From contig NZ_KI912532.1 of the NCBI RefSeq assembly GCF_000519045.1, forward strand, positions 3,029,867-3,093,866: a DNA stretch of 64,000 nt, written 5' to 3'. Positions 44,654-52,559 of the stretch are shown piece after piece (the first letter of the stretch is position 1; each line of letters begins with the position of its first letter). The translations under genes were made by a program, and so were the position numbers. The notes beneath the pieces are model-generated. The model saw only the letters and a list, made by a program, of their open reading frames with translations. It did not search any database and was not told where the DNA came from. The DNA is from Dechloromonas agitata is5 (GTDB taxonomy: Bacteria; Pseudomonadota; Gammaproteobacteria; Burkholderiales; Rhodocyclaceae).

Positions 44654-45130
44654 TCATGGGAGTGCCTTGCTCACAGTAAGTACTCCCGATTCATAGATTG
44701 ACACCACTCGCTCTTGTGTCAGAAGCCCTACCATCACGATTCCGCTAACTCGGGACGCTAGAAGCGCTGTCATGTGGCGAGCCCCACTCGCTGGGGGCAA
44801 AGCCTCCCCTGAATCAGGCAAAGGGGGGGCAACGAATTGGCATAGGTGGGTAAGGCATACCGAATCCGCTTGCACAAAGTGAAAGCCATCATGCCAAGGA
44901 GATGATTTTTTAGCTATTTGCGCCAAAACATCGCTTATGGCACTTAGGCCACAAATGGGAAGGTCAACAATCTCACCTCCTGCTACATCTAGGGGAAGAG
45001 ATGGTAACGCCGAAAGCGAGTTATAGAAAACAATGCCAAGACCGGAAAAATCTTCTGATCTCTTGGACGCCGCTAACGTCAACAGCTGAAGCGTATTGTG
45101 TGCGCAGGGAGAGGACAAATAGGTTCTCAA
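44654..45130 (-). CDS. DisA-N/CdaA-like (DAC fold) nucleotide cyclase or sensor
   Basis: About 158 aa, a single domain aligning by eye with the diadenylate cyclase domain of CdaA/DisA. IAKKSSPWHDGFHFV corresponds to the SPLHDGAVII motif (Asp81-Gly82) and SGARHMTALLAS (115-126) to GTRHRAA. The preceding region (LQLLTLAASKRSEDFSGLGI) fits the domain's first helices. The RHR and DGA motifs are altered to RHM and DGF, so the product may differ from c-di-AMP or the domain may only bind nucleotide. The start is TTG (no ATG in frame, TAA seven codons upstream). ATGA overlap with the 2TM-beta effector marks a two-gene signalling unit. Confidence 0.7.
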   Translation of the reverse strand: MRTYLSSPCAHNTLQLLTLAASKRSEDFSGLGIVFYNSLSALPSLPLDVAGGEIVDLPICGLSAISDVLAQIAKKSSPWHDGFHFVQADSVCLTHLCQFVAPPLPDSGEALPPASGARHMTALLASRVSGIVMVGLLTQERVVSIYESGVLTVSKALP

Positions 45131-45180
45131 GAGCAGTTTTGGCGCTTAGGCCATACTGATAATTCTAGTGAAAATTGCAA

Positions 45181-45204
45181 CTGCAATCTTAATCACGATT
45201 GCAG
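45181..45204 (-). promoter_or_regulatory. Inverted repeat upstream of the DAC-like gene
   Basis: CTGCAATC (45181-45188) and GATTGCAG (45197-45204) flank TTAATCAC. Outer AAATTGC and GCAATTT extend the dyad imperfectly. Located 51 bp before the TTG start, in the 96-bp gap after the preceding gene; it could be an operator or a terminator-like hairpin. Confidence 0.5.
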
Positions 45205-45226
45205 CCAGCGCAATTTAGAGGTTGCC

Positions 45227-45856
45227 TTACAGTAAGCGTACCAGCGCCTCCATTATCGAATAATTTCCTGCTAGGCGGCCTACATAGTCACGTGCTTTTT
45301 CTCGGCAAATTTTATTTTGGTTTTGATTCTGAGTACTTTCAGTTTCCCTTAGCATGGTCAGAACCGCAGTAAATCCATCAAGATCTTCAAATCGCAAGAA
45401 GAAATCACAATCAGCCTTGCAATCGAGTTTCCTGCGCCGCCAAAACACACTTGATTCCGTCGCATCAGGATGTATAAACATCGCCCGCATCGGGCGCGGC
45501 AAACTCTCGTAGCTCCGCCGAATCTCGCTCATCTCCATAGGCGCCTTGTCCAACAGGCGCCACAACGGCAGCGCCAGCCACTTCGCCGTCCCCGGATAAG
45601 CCGCTTCAACCCGATCGACTAGATTTGGTTTCCCATCCGGCCGCGGCCCGCTCCGCGGCACCACTTCGCCCCGCCGATACTTGTCCCACACACAGGAACG
45701 CTTCACTTTCCTGTCACTTTCGGATTCACCGAACTGCTTTTCCAACTCACGCGGCGTCAATTTACTAGCCAGTGAGACAGCCCGAAACCAAGCCTGGACG
45801 CGCATTTTGCGAATCTCGGGATCTTCTTTGTACGGGTATATCGCAATCGGATTCAT
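45227..45856 (-). CDS. Unknown protein next to the Tn7-like module
   Basis: 209 aa from MNPIAIYPYKEDPEIRKMRV; the frame opens 14 codons earlier. No recognised domain. An N-terminal helical region contains RELEKQFGESESDRKVKRSCVWDKYRRGEVVPR, resembling a helix-turn-helix, and the C-terminal half is charged (FWRRRKLDCKADCDFFLRFE). It is 96 bp upstream of the DAC-like gene on the same strand, so it may be a regulator of that unit or transposon cargo. Confidence 0.6.
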   Translation of the reverse strand: MNPIAIYPYKEDPEIRKMRVQAWFRAVSLASKLTPRELEKQFGESESDRKVKRSCVWDKYRRGEVVPRSGPRPDGKPNLVDRVEAAYPGTAKWLALPLWRLLDKAPMEMSEIRRSYESLPRPMRAMFIHPDATESSVFWRRRKLDCKADCDFFLRFEDLDGFTAVLTMLRETESTQNQNQNKICREKARDYVGRLAGNYSIMEALVRLL

Positions 45857-46338
45857 CAATTTCCCGAGCAACGGAAAAAGTTGCACAAATTCTCTCACCT
45901 AAGGGGAATCTTTGCCTACAGTCAGATTCCGTTCTAGAACTTGACTATGGCTAGAAATTTGAAGGCCGTCTGAAAAAATCCCCTTCAGTGACGCCGGGTG
46001 GCGCCACGGGCCGGCTGCGCCAAGGCAGCCAAAAACCAAGAACGAGGAGAGGTACCGGACCCGAAGATCGCGCAAACCGGATTCCTGTTGACAGGACCCA
46101 GAAACGGAAACGGCCCGGAGCTTGTCGAGAGCCCGGGCCGCTGATGAAGCTGTCTAGTCATCACACCAGATAATTTCATTCTAGGCTCGAGAGGTGCGTA
46201 GTCAATCCCCTTTCGCCGTTCCTGCTCCGTCCGAATTTCATCCGCCCGACGACCACCGGCCGTCGGCACAGGGACCGCTTTTTCCCGATTTTCGCGAAGG
46301 TCGATCGATCCGTTCCGGATGTTCGAAAGGAAACGATC
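45857..46338. other. Intergenic 480 bp before the TnsAB gene; possible transposon end
   Basis: No ORF is supported. Visible structures: the 14-bp palindrome TCCTGT-TG-ACAGGA (46083-46096) and a strong hairpin, CGGCCCGG (46111-46118) with CCGGGCCG (46133-46140). Tn7-like elements carry TnsB binding sites next to tnsA, so an element end may lie here, but I could not find a repeated binding-site set by eye. Confidence 0.4.
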
Positions 46339-48990
46339 ATGATGGATAAAACTCAACTCGATGCCTACTGCGAACGCAACGGCATCACCCAGAAGGCTCG
46401 GCTGGTCATCGACCAGGTCCGCACCTCACCGCCGACCCGCCGAGTGCAGAGCGGCATCCACAACGTGGCCTGCCGCTTCTCCAGTCGGAAAATGGGCATG
46501 GTGATCCAGGCGGAGAGCCACAAGAACGAATTGCCGGCCGTCATCGGCTGGGAACACGATAAACAGACCTACGAGTTCTACGACCAGCCGCCGAAGGTCA
46601 AGCTGCGCTATACCGGCCGCAACGGGAAATCGGTCAGCCACATGGCGACGCCGGACTTCTTCCTGCTCCAGGAAGGTTTTGCCGGCTGGGTGGAATGCAA
46701 GACTGAGGAATGGCTGAAATCCCGGGCTGCCGAGGGTTCGACGCTCTACGTCCGGGACGGCAATGGAGGCTGGCGCTGCCCGGCCGGCGAGGCATACGCA
46801 GCCTCGGTCGATCTCGGTTTCCGGGTTCGCTCGTCGTCGGCCAACCACTGGATCACCATCCGCAACCTGGATTTCCTGGCAGACTACCTCGACGAACGAT
46901 GCCCGGCACCATCGCCGGAAGCCGTGCAACGCGTCCGTGAGGCGATGGGCGGACAAGCCTGGATTCTGCTGAAGGACCTGCTGAGCACACTCTCGGCCGA
47001 CGATGCCGACGCCCTCTACAAGATGATCGCCGATGGCGTTCTCTATGCCCGCCTGGATGAGGATCGTCTCCCCGACCCGGCGCGTGCCTACGTCTTCCGC
47101 GACAAGGTGGCGGCTGACGCCTATCGCCTGCACCTGGCCTCGCAAACCCGGACGACGCTGCCTTCGTTGCGAACGTTGACTGTCGCCGCCGGCCAATCGT
47201 TCATGTGGGATGGCCGACTCTGGCGAATACTGAACGTCGGCGACCAGGACATCTTCATGGAGGACGAAGACCATGTGATTACCAGCCTCGGCCGGAAGGC
47301 GCTCGAGCAGATGGTCAAGGAGGGTACGATCAGCGGCATTCCGACTGGTGCCGTGCTCGAGCGCGACCAGGCTGAAGCGATCATCCGCCGGGCGAGCCCC
47401 GATGACTTCGAGCATGCGATGTATCGTTACCGCTGCCTGTTCCCGGAAAGCTCGGATGGCCTGCCGGCCGAATCCTGCGACCGCGCCCGGCGCAAGTGGC
47501 GCGCCCTCTACAAGCGTGGACAGGAACTGTACGGCTCCGGCTTGCTCGGCCTGATTCCCAAGATCAGTCAGCGCGGCAACCGCGAGCGCCGTCTCGACGA
47601 TGCCGTCATCCAGATCATGGACGACGTAATCGACGAGCGCTATGCCGTCGCGGCCGGATGGTCGATCCATGCCTGCTGGGGGGAAGTGACCAACCGATGC
47701 ATTGCACGCGGCCTGTTGCCGCCCAGCGAAGTCGCTTTCCGCGACCAGATCAAGCGGCGCCGCCAGCACGATCTAATCGTCGCTCGGCAAGGAGAGAAGG
47801 CGGCCTACAGCGACTCCGAGTTTTACTGGCGTATCGACGGAGCGACGCCTCGCCATGGGGAACGGGCTTTCCAGTTCGGCCATATCGACCATACCGAGCT
47901 GGATCTTCAGTTCCGCGGCAGCGGCAAGGGCCAAAAGTTGGGCAAGGCCTGGCTGTCCATCCTAATCGACACGTATACCCGCGTGGTCCTGGCCTGGGTT
48001 CTCCTGTTCGATGCGCCGAGCTACCGCAGCTGCATGGCCTTGATCCGCGCCTGCATCAAACGTCATGGCCGGATTCCAAAAACCATCGTCGTCGACAAAG
48101 GGCCCGAGTTCCAGAGCATCTATTTCGAGACGTTGCTGGCGCGACTCGAATGCCACAAGAAAACCCGCCCCGGCAGCAAGCCGCGCTTCGGCAGCGTCAC
48201 TGAGCGCTTCTTCGGCGTGAACAACGAGCAGTTCGTGCATTGCCTGCGCGGCAATAACGTCGCCCTGCAGAAGCCGCGGTCAATGTCGAAATCGCACGAT
48301 CCCCGTGATCTGTCGGTGTGGACGCTGCCGGAATTTCGGGAAGCCTTCGACGGCTATCTCGACAAGGTGTACGGCGAAATGGAGCACTCGGCGCTCGGCA
48401 TGTCGCCGAAGGAAGCAATGGCGATCAGCCTGGCGCAATCGGGTCTTCGCCGGCACGTCCTGATCCCCAACACCCGGGATCTGATGATCCTCTGCCTACC
48501 GTCGACGGCCAAGGGAACGGCCAAGATCGATCCCAGCCGCGGTGTGAAGATCGGCTACATCCACTACTGGTGCCCGGCCTTCAAGAACCCGAAGCTCGCC
48601 GGTGCCGACGTCCCGGTCCGCTACGACCCGAACGACAAGTCGATGGCAGTGGCCTGGCTCAAGGACCATTGGGAAACCTGCCAATCGGAGTACGCCGACC
48701 TCTTCCAGGGCCGCACAGAGAAGGAAATCGACCTGATCACGCAGGAAATCACGGCGCAGAACAAGCGCACAGGCCAGCGCCGCGCGATCAACGCGACCTT
48801 GATCGCAAAACACCTAAATACCGCGCACGCCACGGAAAAGCTCCTGCAACAGCGCCTGCGCGACCAGGAAACCCGTGCCAAAGCCTCGTCCCCCGCCATT
48901 TCGCAGCAAAGCACAGCCCCCCAATCCGGCTTTGATGCCTTGGAAGACGCCATTTGGGGCGGCCTCGAAAAAACCATCTTTGGAGACTGA
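46339..48990 (+). CDS. tnsAB: TnsA-TnsB fusion transposase of a Tn7-like element
   Basis: 883 aa. The N-terminal ~200 residues are a TnsA-like restriction-endonuclease fold with Glu63, Asp106 and the E-x-K pair Glu119/Lys121 (ATPDFFLLQ, GWVECKTEEW). The remainder is a TnsB/Mu-type transposase: winged-helix region, then the rve DDE core with Asp517 (HIDHTELDLQF), Asp586 (VVDKGPEF) and Glu622 (36 residues later) and a C-terminal beta-barrel and tail. Fusion of both strand-cutting activities predicts cut-and-paste movement. AAAGGAAA precedes the start. First of three overlapping or adjacent tns genes. Confidence 0.9.
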   Translation: MMDKTQLDAYCERNGITQKARLVIDQVRTSPPTRRVQSGIHNVACRFSSRKMGMVIQAESHKNELPAVIGWEHDKQTYEFYDQPPKVKLRYTGRNGKSVSHMATPDFFLLQEGFAGWVECKTEEWLKSRAAEGSTLYVRDGNGGWRCPAGEAYAASVDLGFRVRSSSANHWITIRNLDFLADYLDERCPAPSPEAVQRVREAMGGQAWILLKDLLSTLSADDADALYKMIADGVLYARLDEDRLPDPARAYVFRDKVAADAYRLHLASQTRTTLPSLRTLTVAAGQSFMWDGRLWRILNVGDQDIFMEDEDHVITSLGRKALEQMVKEGTISGIPTGAVLERDQAEAIIRRASPDDFEHAMYRYRCLFPESSDGLPAESCDRARRKWRALYKRGQELYGSGLLGLIPKISQRGNRERRLDDAVIQIMDDVIDERYAVAAGWSIHACWGEVTNRCIARGLLPPSEVAFRDQIKRRRQHDLIVARQGEKAAYSDSEFYWRIDGATPRHGERAFQFGHIDHTELDLQFRGSGKGQKLGKAWLSILIDTYTRVVLAWVLLFDAPSYRSCMALIRACIKRHGRIPKTIVVDKGPEFQSIYFETLLARLECHKKTRPGSKPRFGSVTERFFGVNNEQFVHCLRGNNVALQKPRSMSKSHDPRDLSVWTLPEFREAFDGYLDKVYGEMEHSALGMSPKEAMAISLAQSGLRRHVLIPNTRDLMILCLPSTAKGTAKIDPSRGVKIGYIHYWCPAFKNPKLAGADVPVRYDPNDKSMAVAWLKDHWETCQSEYADLFQGRTEKEIDLITQEITAQNKRTGQRRAINATLIAKHLNTAHATEKLLQQRLRDQETRAKASSPAISQQSTAPQSGFDALEDAIWGGLEKTIFGD

Positions 48991-48991
48991 C

Positions 48992-50143
48992 ATGAAAAAC
49001 ACGCAAAATCCTTCCTTCCCAATCGAACTGCTCGCGGCATCGCTCGAACAGCGTGTCGAATATTTCCGCAAATGCCGGATCGAGCATCCACATCTGGCAC
49101 ATGGCTTCAAGCAGGCGATGTCAGCGATCAACAGCGCTTCTGGCCCGAAGGTAGTCCTCGTGACCGGACCGACAGGTGCCGGCAAAACCACCTTGGCCCG
49201 GATGATTTACAAGGCGCTGATGCATCAATATCGCGACCTAATCGCCAAGGATCCCGGAGCCGTGCCCGTCGCCGGATTCAATGCCATCCCGCCCAACGGC
49301 GCTTCGTTCAACTGGAAGGATTTTTATATCCGCCTGCTGGAACGCCACGGCGATGTCCTGACCAACCGGAAAATACTGCTTCCGCGCCAGCACGATCTGT
49401 TCGAGGGGCTGTCGGCACCGCTACCGATCGAACGGTCGACTACCGAAGCCCTGCGCCGCGCTTCCGAAAAATGTCTGACCAACCGCAAGACCAGAGTCCT
49501 GATCATCGACGAGGCACACCACATCCTGATGGTCAACGATCCGAAGCGGCTCGAATTCCAGTTCGAGGCCCTGAAGTCGCTGACCATCGAATCGAATCTC
49601 ATCATCGTGCTGGTCGGCACCTACAAGCTGCTTGCCATCCGAGACCAGAGCGGACAACTGGTCCGGCGTAGCGAGATCGTTCATTTCCCGCGTTATTCGC
49701 TGCAAGGCGAAAAGGATAAGGAGGATTTCGGCGCCGCATTATGCCGACTGCAACGTCAGCTGCCGTTGCCGGTGACCCCGAACTTTGCGCCCGATATGCG
49801 AGAGTTTTTCTGCAAATCTGGCGGCAGCATCGGGATCTTGAAGGATTGGCTGTCGCGTTGCCTTGAGCACGCCATTCTCCGCGGCATGGACACCATCGAT
49901 TACAAGTTCGCCGAGGAATTCGCCCTCTCCAACAAGAGTTTGATCACGATTCTCGACGAAGCCATCGAAGGGGAAATTGCCTTGGAAGATGCCAGCATCG
50001 ACGCGGTGAAAGCACTACTCTATCGCGTCGTTTCTCGGGCGAGGGCACTATCCGCCAAACAGCCACCCGCCAAGAAGCCGGCCAAGGTGGGTGAGCGCAA
50101 CCCTAGTCGTGACAAAACGGGAGGCGATCATGAAAAAAAGTGA
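48992..50143 (+). CDS. tnsC: TnsC/TniB AAA+ transposition ATPase
   Basis: 383 aa. Walker A GPTGAGKTT (59-67), Walker B VLIIDEAHH (Asp173-Glu174) and a sensor segment LIIVLVGTYKLL. TnsC-family proteins polymerise on DNA and pass target information from TniQ to TnsB. GGAGAC lies before the ATG, one base after the TnsAB stop. The basic C-terminal tail (PPAKKPAKVG) may bind DNA or TnsAB. The tniQ gene begins 14 bp before its stop. Confidence 0.9.
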   Translation: MKNTQNPSFPIELLAASLEQRVEYFRKCRIEHPHLAHGFKQAMSAINSASGPKVVLVTGPTGAGKTTLARMIYKALMHQYRDLIAKDPGAVPVAGFNAIPPNGASFNWKDFYIRLLERHGDVLTNRKILLPRQHDLFEGLSAPLPIERSTTEALRRASEKCLTNRKTRVLIIDEAHHILMVNDPKRLEFQFEALKSLTIESNLIIVLVGTYKLLAIRDQSGQLVRRSEIVHFPRYSLQGEKDKEDFGAALCRLQRQLPLPVTPNFAPDMREFFCKSGGSIGILKDWLSRCLEHAILRGMDTIDYKFAEEFALSNKSLITILDEAIEGEIALEDASIDAVKALLYRVVSRARALSAKQPPAKKPAKVGERNPSRDKTGGDHEKK

Positions 50144-51518
50144 CTTGAACCACTTTGACCCACTAAGCGCACTCCTGTCGTACGATGAAATGCCTGCGCG
50201 TAGCCGGCTGTATGCCTTGACGCCAATCGGCCTAGACACGGCCCGGACGGAAGGATTGCTTTCCTACCTGGTCCGTCTGGCCGAGGCGCATTCGGTCAAT
50301 CCACGCCGGCTGATCCGGACAGAGTTCGTCGCCGTGCAACCGGAGATCGCCCACCTGAACCACTTGTCCTTTTTCCGAAACAACGCTAGAACCGTCAACG
50401 GCTTGGGAGCGTATGCACAGAAAATCTGCGATGCGACCAGCACGCTTACCAGGCTCGCCAATCTCCGCTATTCGACCCTGCTTCCACTCCAAAACCTGCT
50501 GCCGAGCATCGGTGATGGGCTACTCTCGCGCCACCTCAGGTGGTGTCCGAGTTGTTTTGCCGGAATGGCGAAATCTGGAGACGAACCCTACCGTCCCTTG
50601 ATCTGGTCATTTTCTCATTATCGCTACTGCAGCATCCACCGGCAGCAGCTCATGGAACGTTGTCCAGTTTGCGGCAAGGTTCAGGATTTCATCCCCCGGT
50701 ATCCCAGCGTCTCCCATTGCAGTCACTGTGGGAGCTGGCTCGGTCAAGGTGCGAACCGAGACTTTCCCTCGGCAGACGATCTGTGGGTCTCGGCGGCGAT
50801 CGAGGACATCGTACTCAATCTCCGAAGTCTGGAGAAAACTGCAACACTGGACAACTTGCTCCTGGCGGCCGAGATCGCAGCGCAACGGAATACATCAGGG
50901 AAGCGACGAACGTTTTGCCGGACGATCGGGATCGAGCGATCGGCTTTGGAACGATGGCTGGCTGGCCATCGGCCATCGATACACCGATGGCTTGTCCTCG
51001 CTTACGCGTTGGATACCCAGCCCAGTTCGCTGTTGCTACACCCATCCCGAGACATTGAACCGACCACGCAGAAGTTGCGCAAGGCGCCAGACTTCCTTTG
51101 CGTTCGCCGATCCAAAGTGGGATTGTCGGAGATTGAGCGAAATAGAATTGAGGACACGCTACGTGAAATTGCCGACGACTCCAACGACCATCGCTCACTC
51201 TCCAGCATCGCCAAGCGTTTCAAATGGGATGCCGCAGGTCTGAGACGCCTTGCCCCGGAGCCATGCAATGTGATTCGCGACAAATACGTTCTCAACCGAA
51301 AGCTTGCCTGCGAACGGAACCACGCGAATCACCGCAAAACGCTGCTTCGCATCTTCGACGAGCTTGTCCAAAACGGAGAGTATCCCGGCGGCCAAAGATT
51401 GAAGAGGATGCTCTCCCAGAAAAAGATGGTGCTAATTCCACGATATCTAAAAACTGCATATTCCGAAGCATTACGGGAATGGACGAGAGGTAAAGTCCTG
51501 CAGAAATCTCAGGTTTAG
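50130..51518 (+). CDS. tniQ: TniQ/TnsD-family target selector
   Basis: 462 aa. TniQ domain: GLLSYLVRLAEAHSVNPRRL near the start, then zinc ligands WCPSC, CPVCGK and CSHCGSW. The C-terminal half has helix-turn-helix regions (RTFCRTIGIERSALERWLAG; SIAKRFKWDAAGLRRL), as in TnsD-type proteins that recognise a fixed chromosomal site. GGGAGG precedes the ATG. No CRISPR array or cas gene is seen nearby, so targeting is presumably by direct DNA recognition. Confidence 0.87.
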   Translation: MKKSDLNHFDPLSALLSYDEMPARSRLYALTPIGLDTARTEGLLSYLVRLAEAHSVNPRRLIRTEFVAVQPEIAHLNHLSFFRNNARTVNGLGAYAQKICDATSTLTRLANLRYSTLLPLQNLLPSIGDGLLSRHLRWCPSCFAGMAKSGDEPYRPLIWSFSHYRYCSIHRQQLMERCPVCGKVQDFIPRYPSVSHCSHCGSWLGQGANRDFPSADDLWVSAAIEDIVLNLRSLEKTATLDNLLLAAEIAAQRNTSGKRRTFCRTIGIERSALERWLAGHRPSIHRWLVLAYALDTQPSSLLLHPSRDIEPTTQKLRKAPDFLCVRRSKVGLSEIERNRIEDTLREIADDSNDHRSLSSIAKRFKWDAAGLRRLAPEPCNVIRDKYVLNRKLACERNHANHRKTLLRIFDELVQNGEYPGGQRLKRMLSQKKMVLIPRYLKTAYSEALREWTRGKVLQKSQV

Positions 51519-51542
51519 TCGTGTCTGTGGCACTGGACTTCA

Positions 51543-51637
51543 GCGATAGCATGTGAAGAGGCAGCCTAAAAAAAACCATGCCCCGGGGTCATACTTGCGC
51601 ACAGGTCACACTGGGGGTTTCCTTTTTATGCTATCGC
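51543..51637. repeat. Inverted repeat pair after tniQ
   Basis: GCGATAGCAT (51543-51552) and ATGCTATCGC (51628-51637) are perfect complements flanking 75 bp. The enclosed segment has an A-run and a small CCCCGGGG palindrome. It could be a terminator of tniQ, a MITE-like remnant or part of a transposon end. Confidence 0.5.
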
Positions 51638-51732
51638 CTTCCTCTTAGAGCCGCTAACAAAAAGAAGCCTTTCCCTCTGTTCACAGCGGCTGAATTTGGT
51701 TAACCTCTGCGCTGTTTTTTTGTGCAGAGGAA

Positions 51733-52176
51733 ATGGATAAATCGATTCTCGATGACGAGTTGTGGGCGCTGATCGCCCCGCTCTTGCCGCCGCCCAAGCC
51801 GCGCCGAGCCAAGTATCCAGGACGCTTGCCACTGGATGATCGTGCGGTTCTGGCGGGGATTTTGTTTGTGCTCCAGAGCGGCATTCCCTGGGAAATGCTG
51901 CCCAAGGAACTGGGTTGTGGTTCTGGCATGAGTTGCTGGCGACGGCTTCGGGCCTGGCAGGAAGCCGGGGTCTGGGACCGCTTGCACGCTTTGCTGCTGG
52001 CACAACTGCGCCTTGCCGACCGGATTGACTGGTCGCGCTGCATTGTCGATTCCGCTTCCATTCGTGCCGTGGGCGCCGGTCAAAAACAGGACCGAATCCC
52101 ACCGACCGCGCTCGTCCAGGCTCCAAGCACCATCTCATCACCGAAGCCCAGGGCATCCCGCTCGCGGTCATCCTGA
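51733..52176 (+). CDS. IS5-family transposase, N-terminal ORF
   Basis: 147 aa as read, of which the first ~116 are the DUF4096/transposase N-terminal part (DDELWALIAPLLPPPKPRRA, AGILFVLQSGIPWEMLPKEL) and the first catalytic Asp (RCIVDSASIRAV). At CAAAAAC (52081-52087) a -1 shift is needed to continue into the second ORF; beyond this the frame encodes a non-homologous tail. Such shifts are common in the IS427 group. Confidence 0.87.
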   Translation: MDKSILDDELWALIAPLLPPPKPRRAKYPGRLPLDDRAVLAGILFVLQSGIPWEMLPKELGCGSGMSCWRRLRAWQEAGVWDRLHALLLAQLRLADRIDWSRCIVDSASIRAVGAGQKQDRIPPTALVQAPSTISSPKPRASRSRSS

Positions 52177-52205
52177 CCGGGGCCAATCGCAACGACGTAA
52201 CCCAG

Positions 52206-52538
52206 TTGCTGCCGTTGGTGGCGGCCATTCCTCCCATCCGTGGTTTGCCGGGACGACCGTTAAGCAAACCCAGAATCATTCAGGCCGACCGTGGGTACGA
52301 CCACGACAAGTATCGTCGCCCGCTTCATGCGCAAGGAATCCGTACCCTGATTGCACGGCGCAACACGCTGCACGGGAGCGGCCTGGGCAAAACCCGCTGG
52401 GTCGTCGAACGAACGATCAGTTGGCTGCACAACTTCCGGCGACTGCGCGTTCGATTCGAGCGCCTGGCCATCATCCACGAGGCCTTTATCAAGATCGCCT
52501 GCTGCCTCATTTGCTGGCGGCAGCTCAAGCGACCTTGA
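52206..52538 (+). CDS. IS5-family transposase, C-terminal ORF
   Basis: 110 aa from the first ATG; the true continuation begins at about 52086 in this frame (TGPNPTDRARPG, SKHHLITEAQGIPLAVILTG). It carries the second Asp (IQADRGYDHD) and the DDE Glu in TRWVVERTISWLHNFRRL. Together with the first ORF it makes a complete transposase if the -1 shift occurs. Confidence 0.87.
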   Translation: MLPLVAAIPPIRGLPGRPLSKPRIIQADRGYDHDKYRRPLHAQGIRTLIARRNTLHGSGLGKTRWVVERTISWLHNFRRLRVRFERLAIIHEAFIKIACCLICWRQLKRP

Positions 52539-52559
52539 TCATTTTGTTAGCGGTTCTTA

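Larger units (their letters stand above)
42762..44657 (-). pseudogene. 2TM-beta (Cap15-like) effector gene, interrupted by IS3
   Basis: The N-terminal 103 codons (44349-44657) and C-terminal 130 codons (42762-43154, plus the duplicated CATC) are separated by a 1190-bp IS. Removing the IS and one CATC copy gives an uninterrupted 233-codon frame. The product has two transmembrane helices (VRLIRVSIGAAFLVAIGILF and FVQTASTAIGIPPLLALAFS) and then a beta-rich domain: HGLWWGEL, VIKQTYFFLTIQSYT, LQYVFEMQ and GDLRLEGHYWTNSPTSGRVE. That is the layout of the S-2TMbeta domain of Cap15, an inner-membrane effector that responds to cyclic nucleotides. The start overlaps the DAC-like gene (ATGA). Confidence 0.8.
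51648..52556 (+). mobile_element. IS5-family insertion sequence (IS427/IS1031-like), 909 bp
   Basis: Ends: GAGCCGCTAACAAAA at 51648 and the complementary TTTTGTTAGCGGTTC ending at 52556 (one mismatch). Flanked by TTA on both sides (51645-51647 and 52557-52559), the expected short duplication of this group. Two ORFs in the +1 and 0 frames encode the transposase. Confidence 0.9.

Noticed and set aside
45856..45898. Earlier start MREFVQLFPLLGKL for the 209-aa gene
   Set aside because: Possible, but no ribosome site; the MNPIAIYP start reads better. Left as uncertain.
46426..47769. 447-codon minus-strand ORF opposite tnsAB
   Set aside because: Antisense shadow with no ribosome site; the plus strand carries clear TnsA and TnsB motifs.
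34601..51610. TGTGAC at 34601 and GTCACA at 51605-51610 as the two ends of one transposon
   Set aside because: Only six bases match, the flanking 5-mers (AAGAG and CTGGG) do not form a target duplication, and the tns genes would point outward, unlike Tn7.
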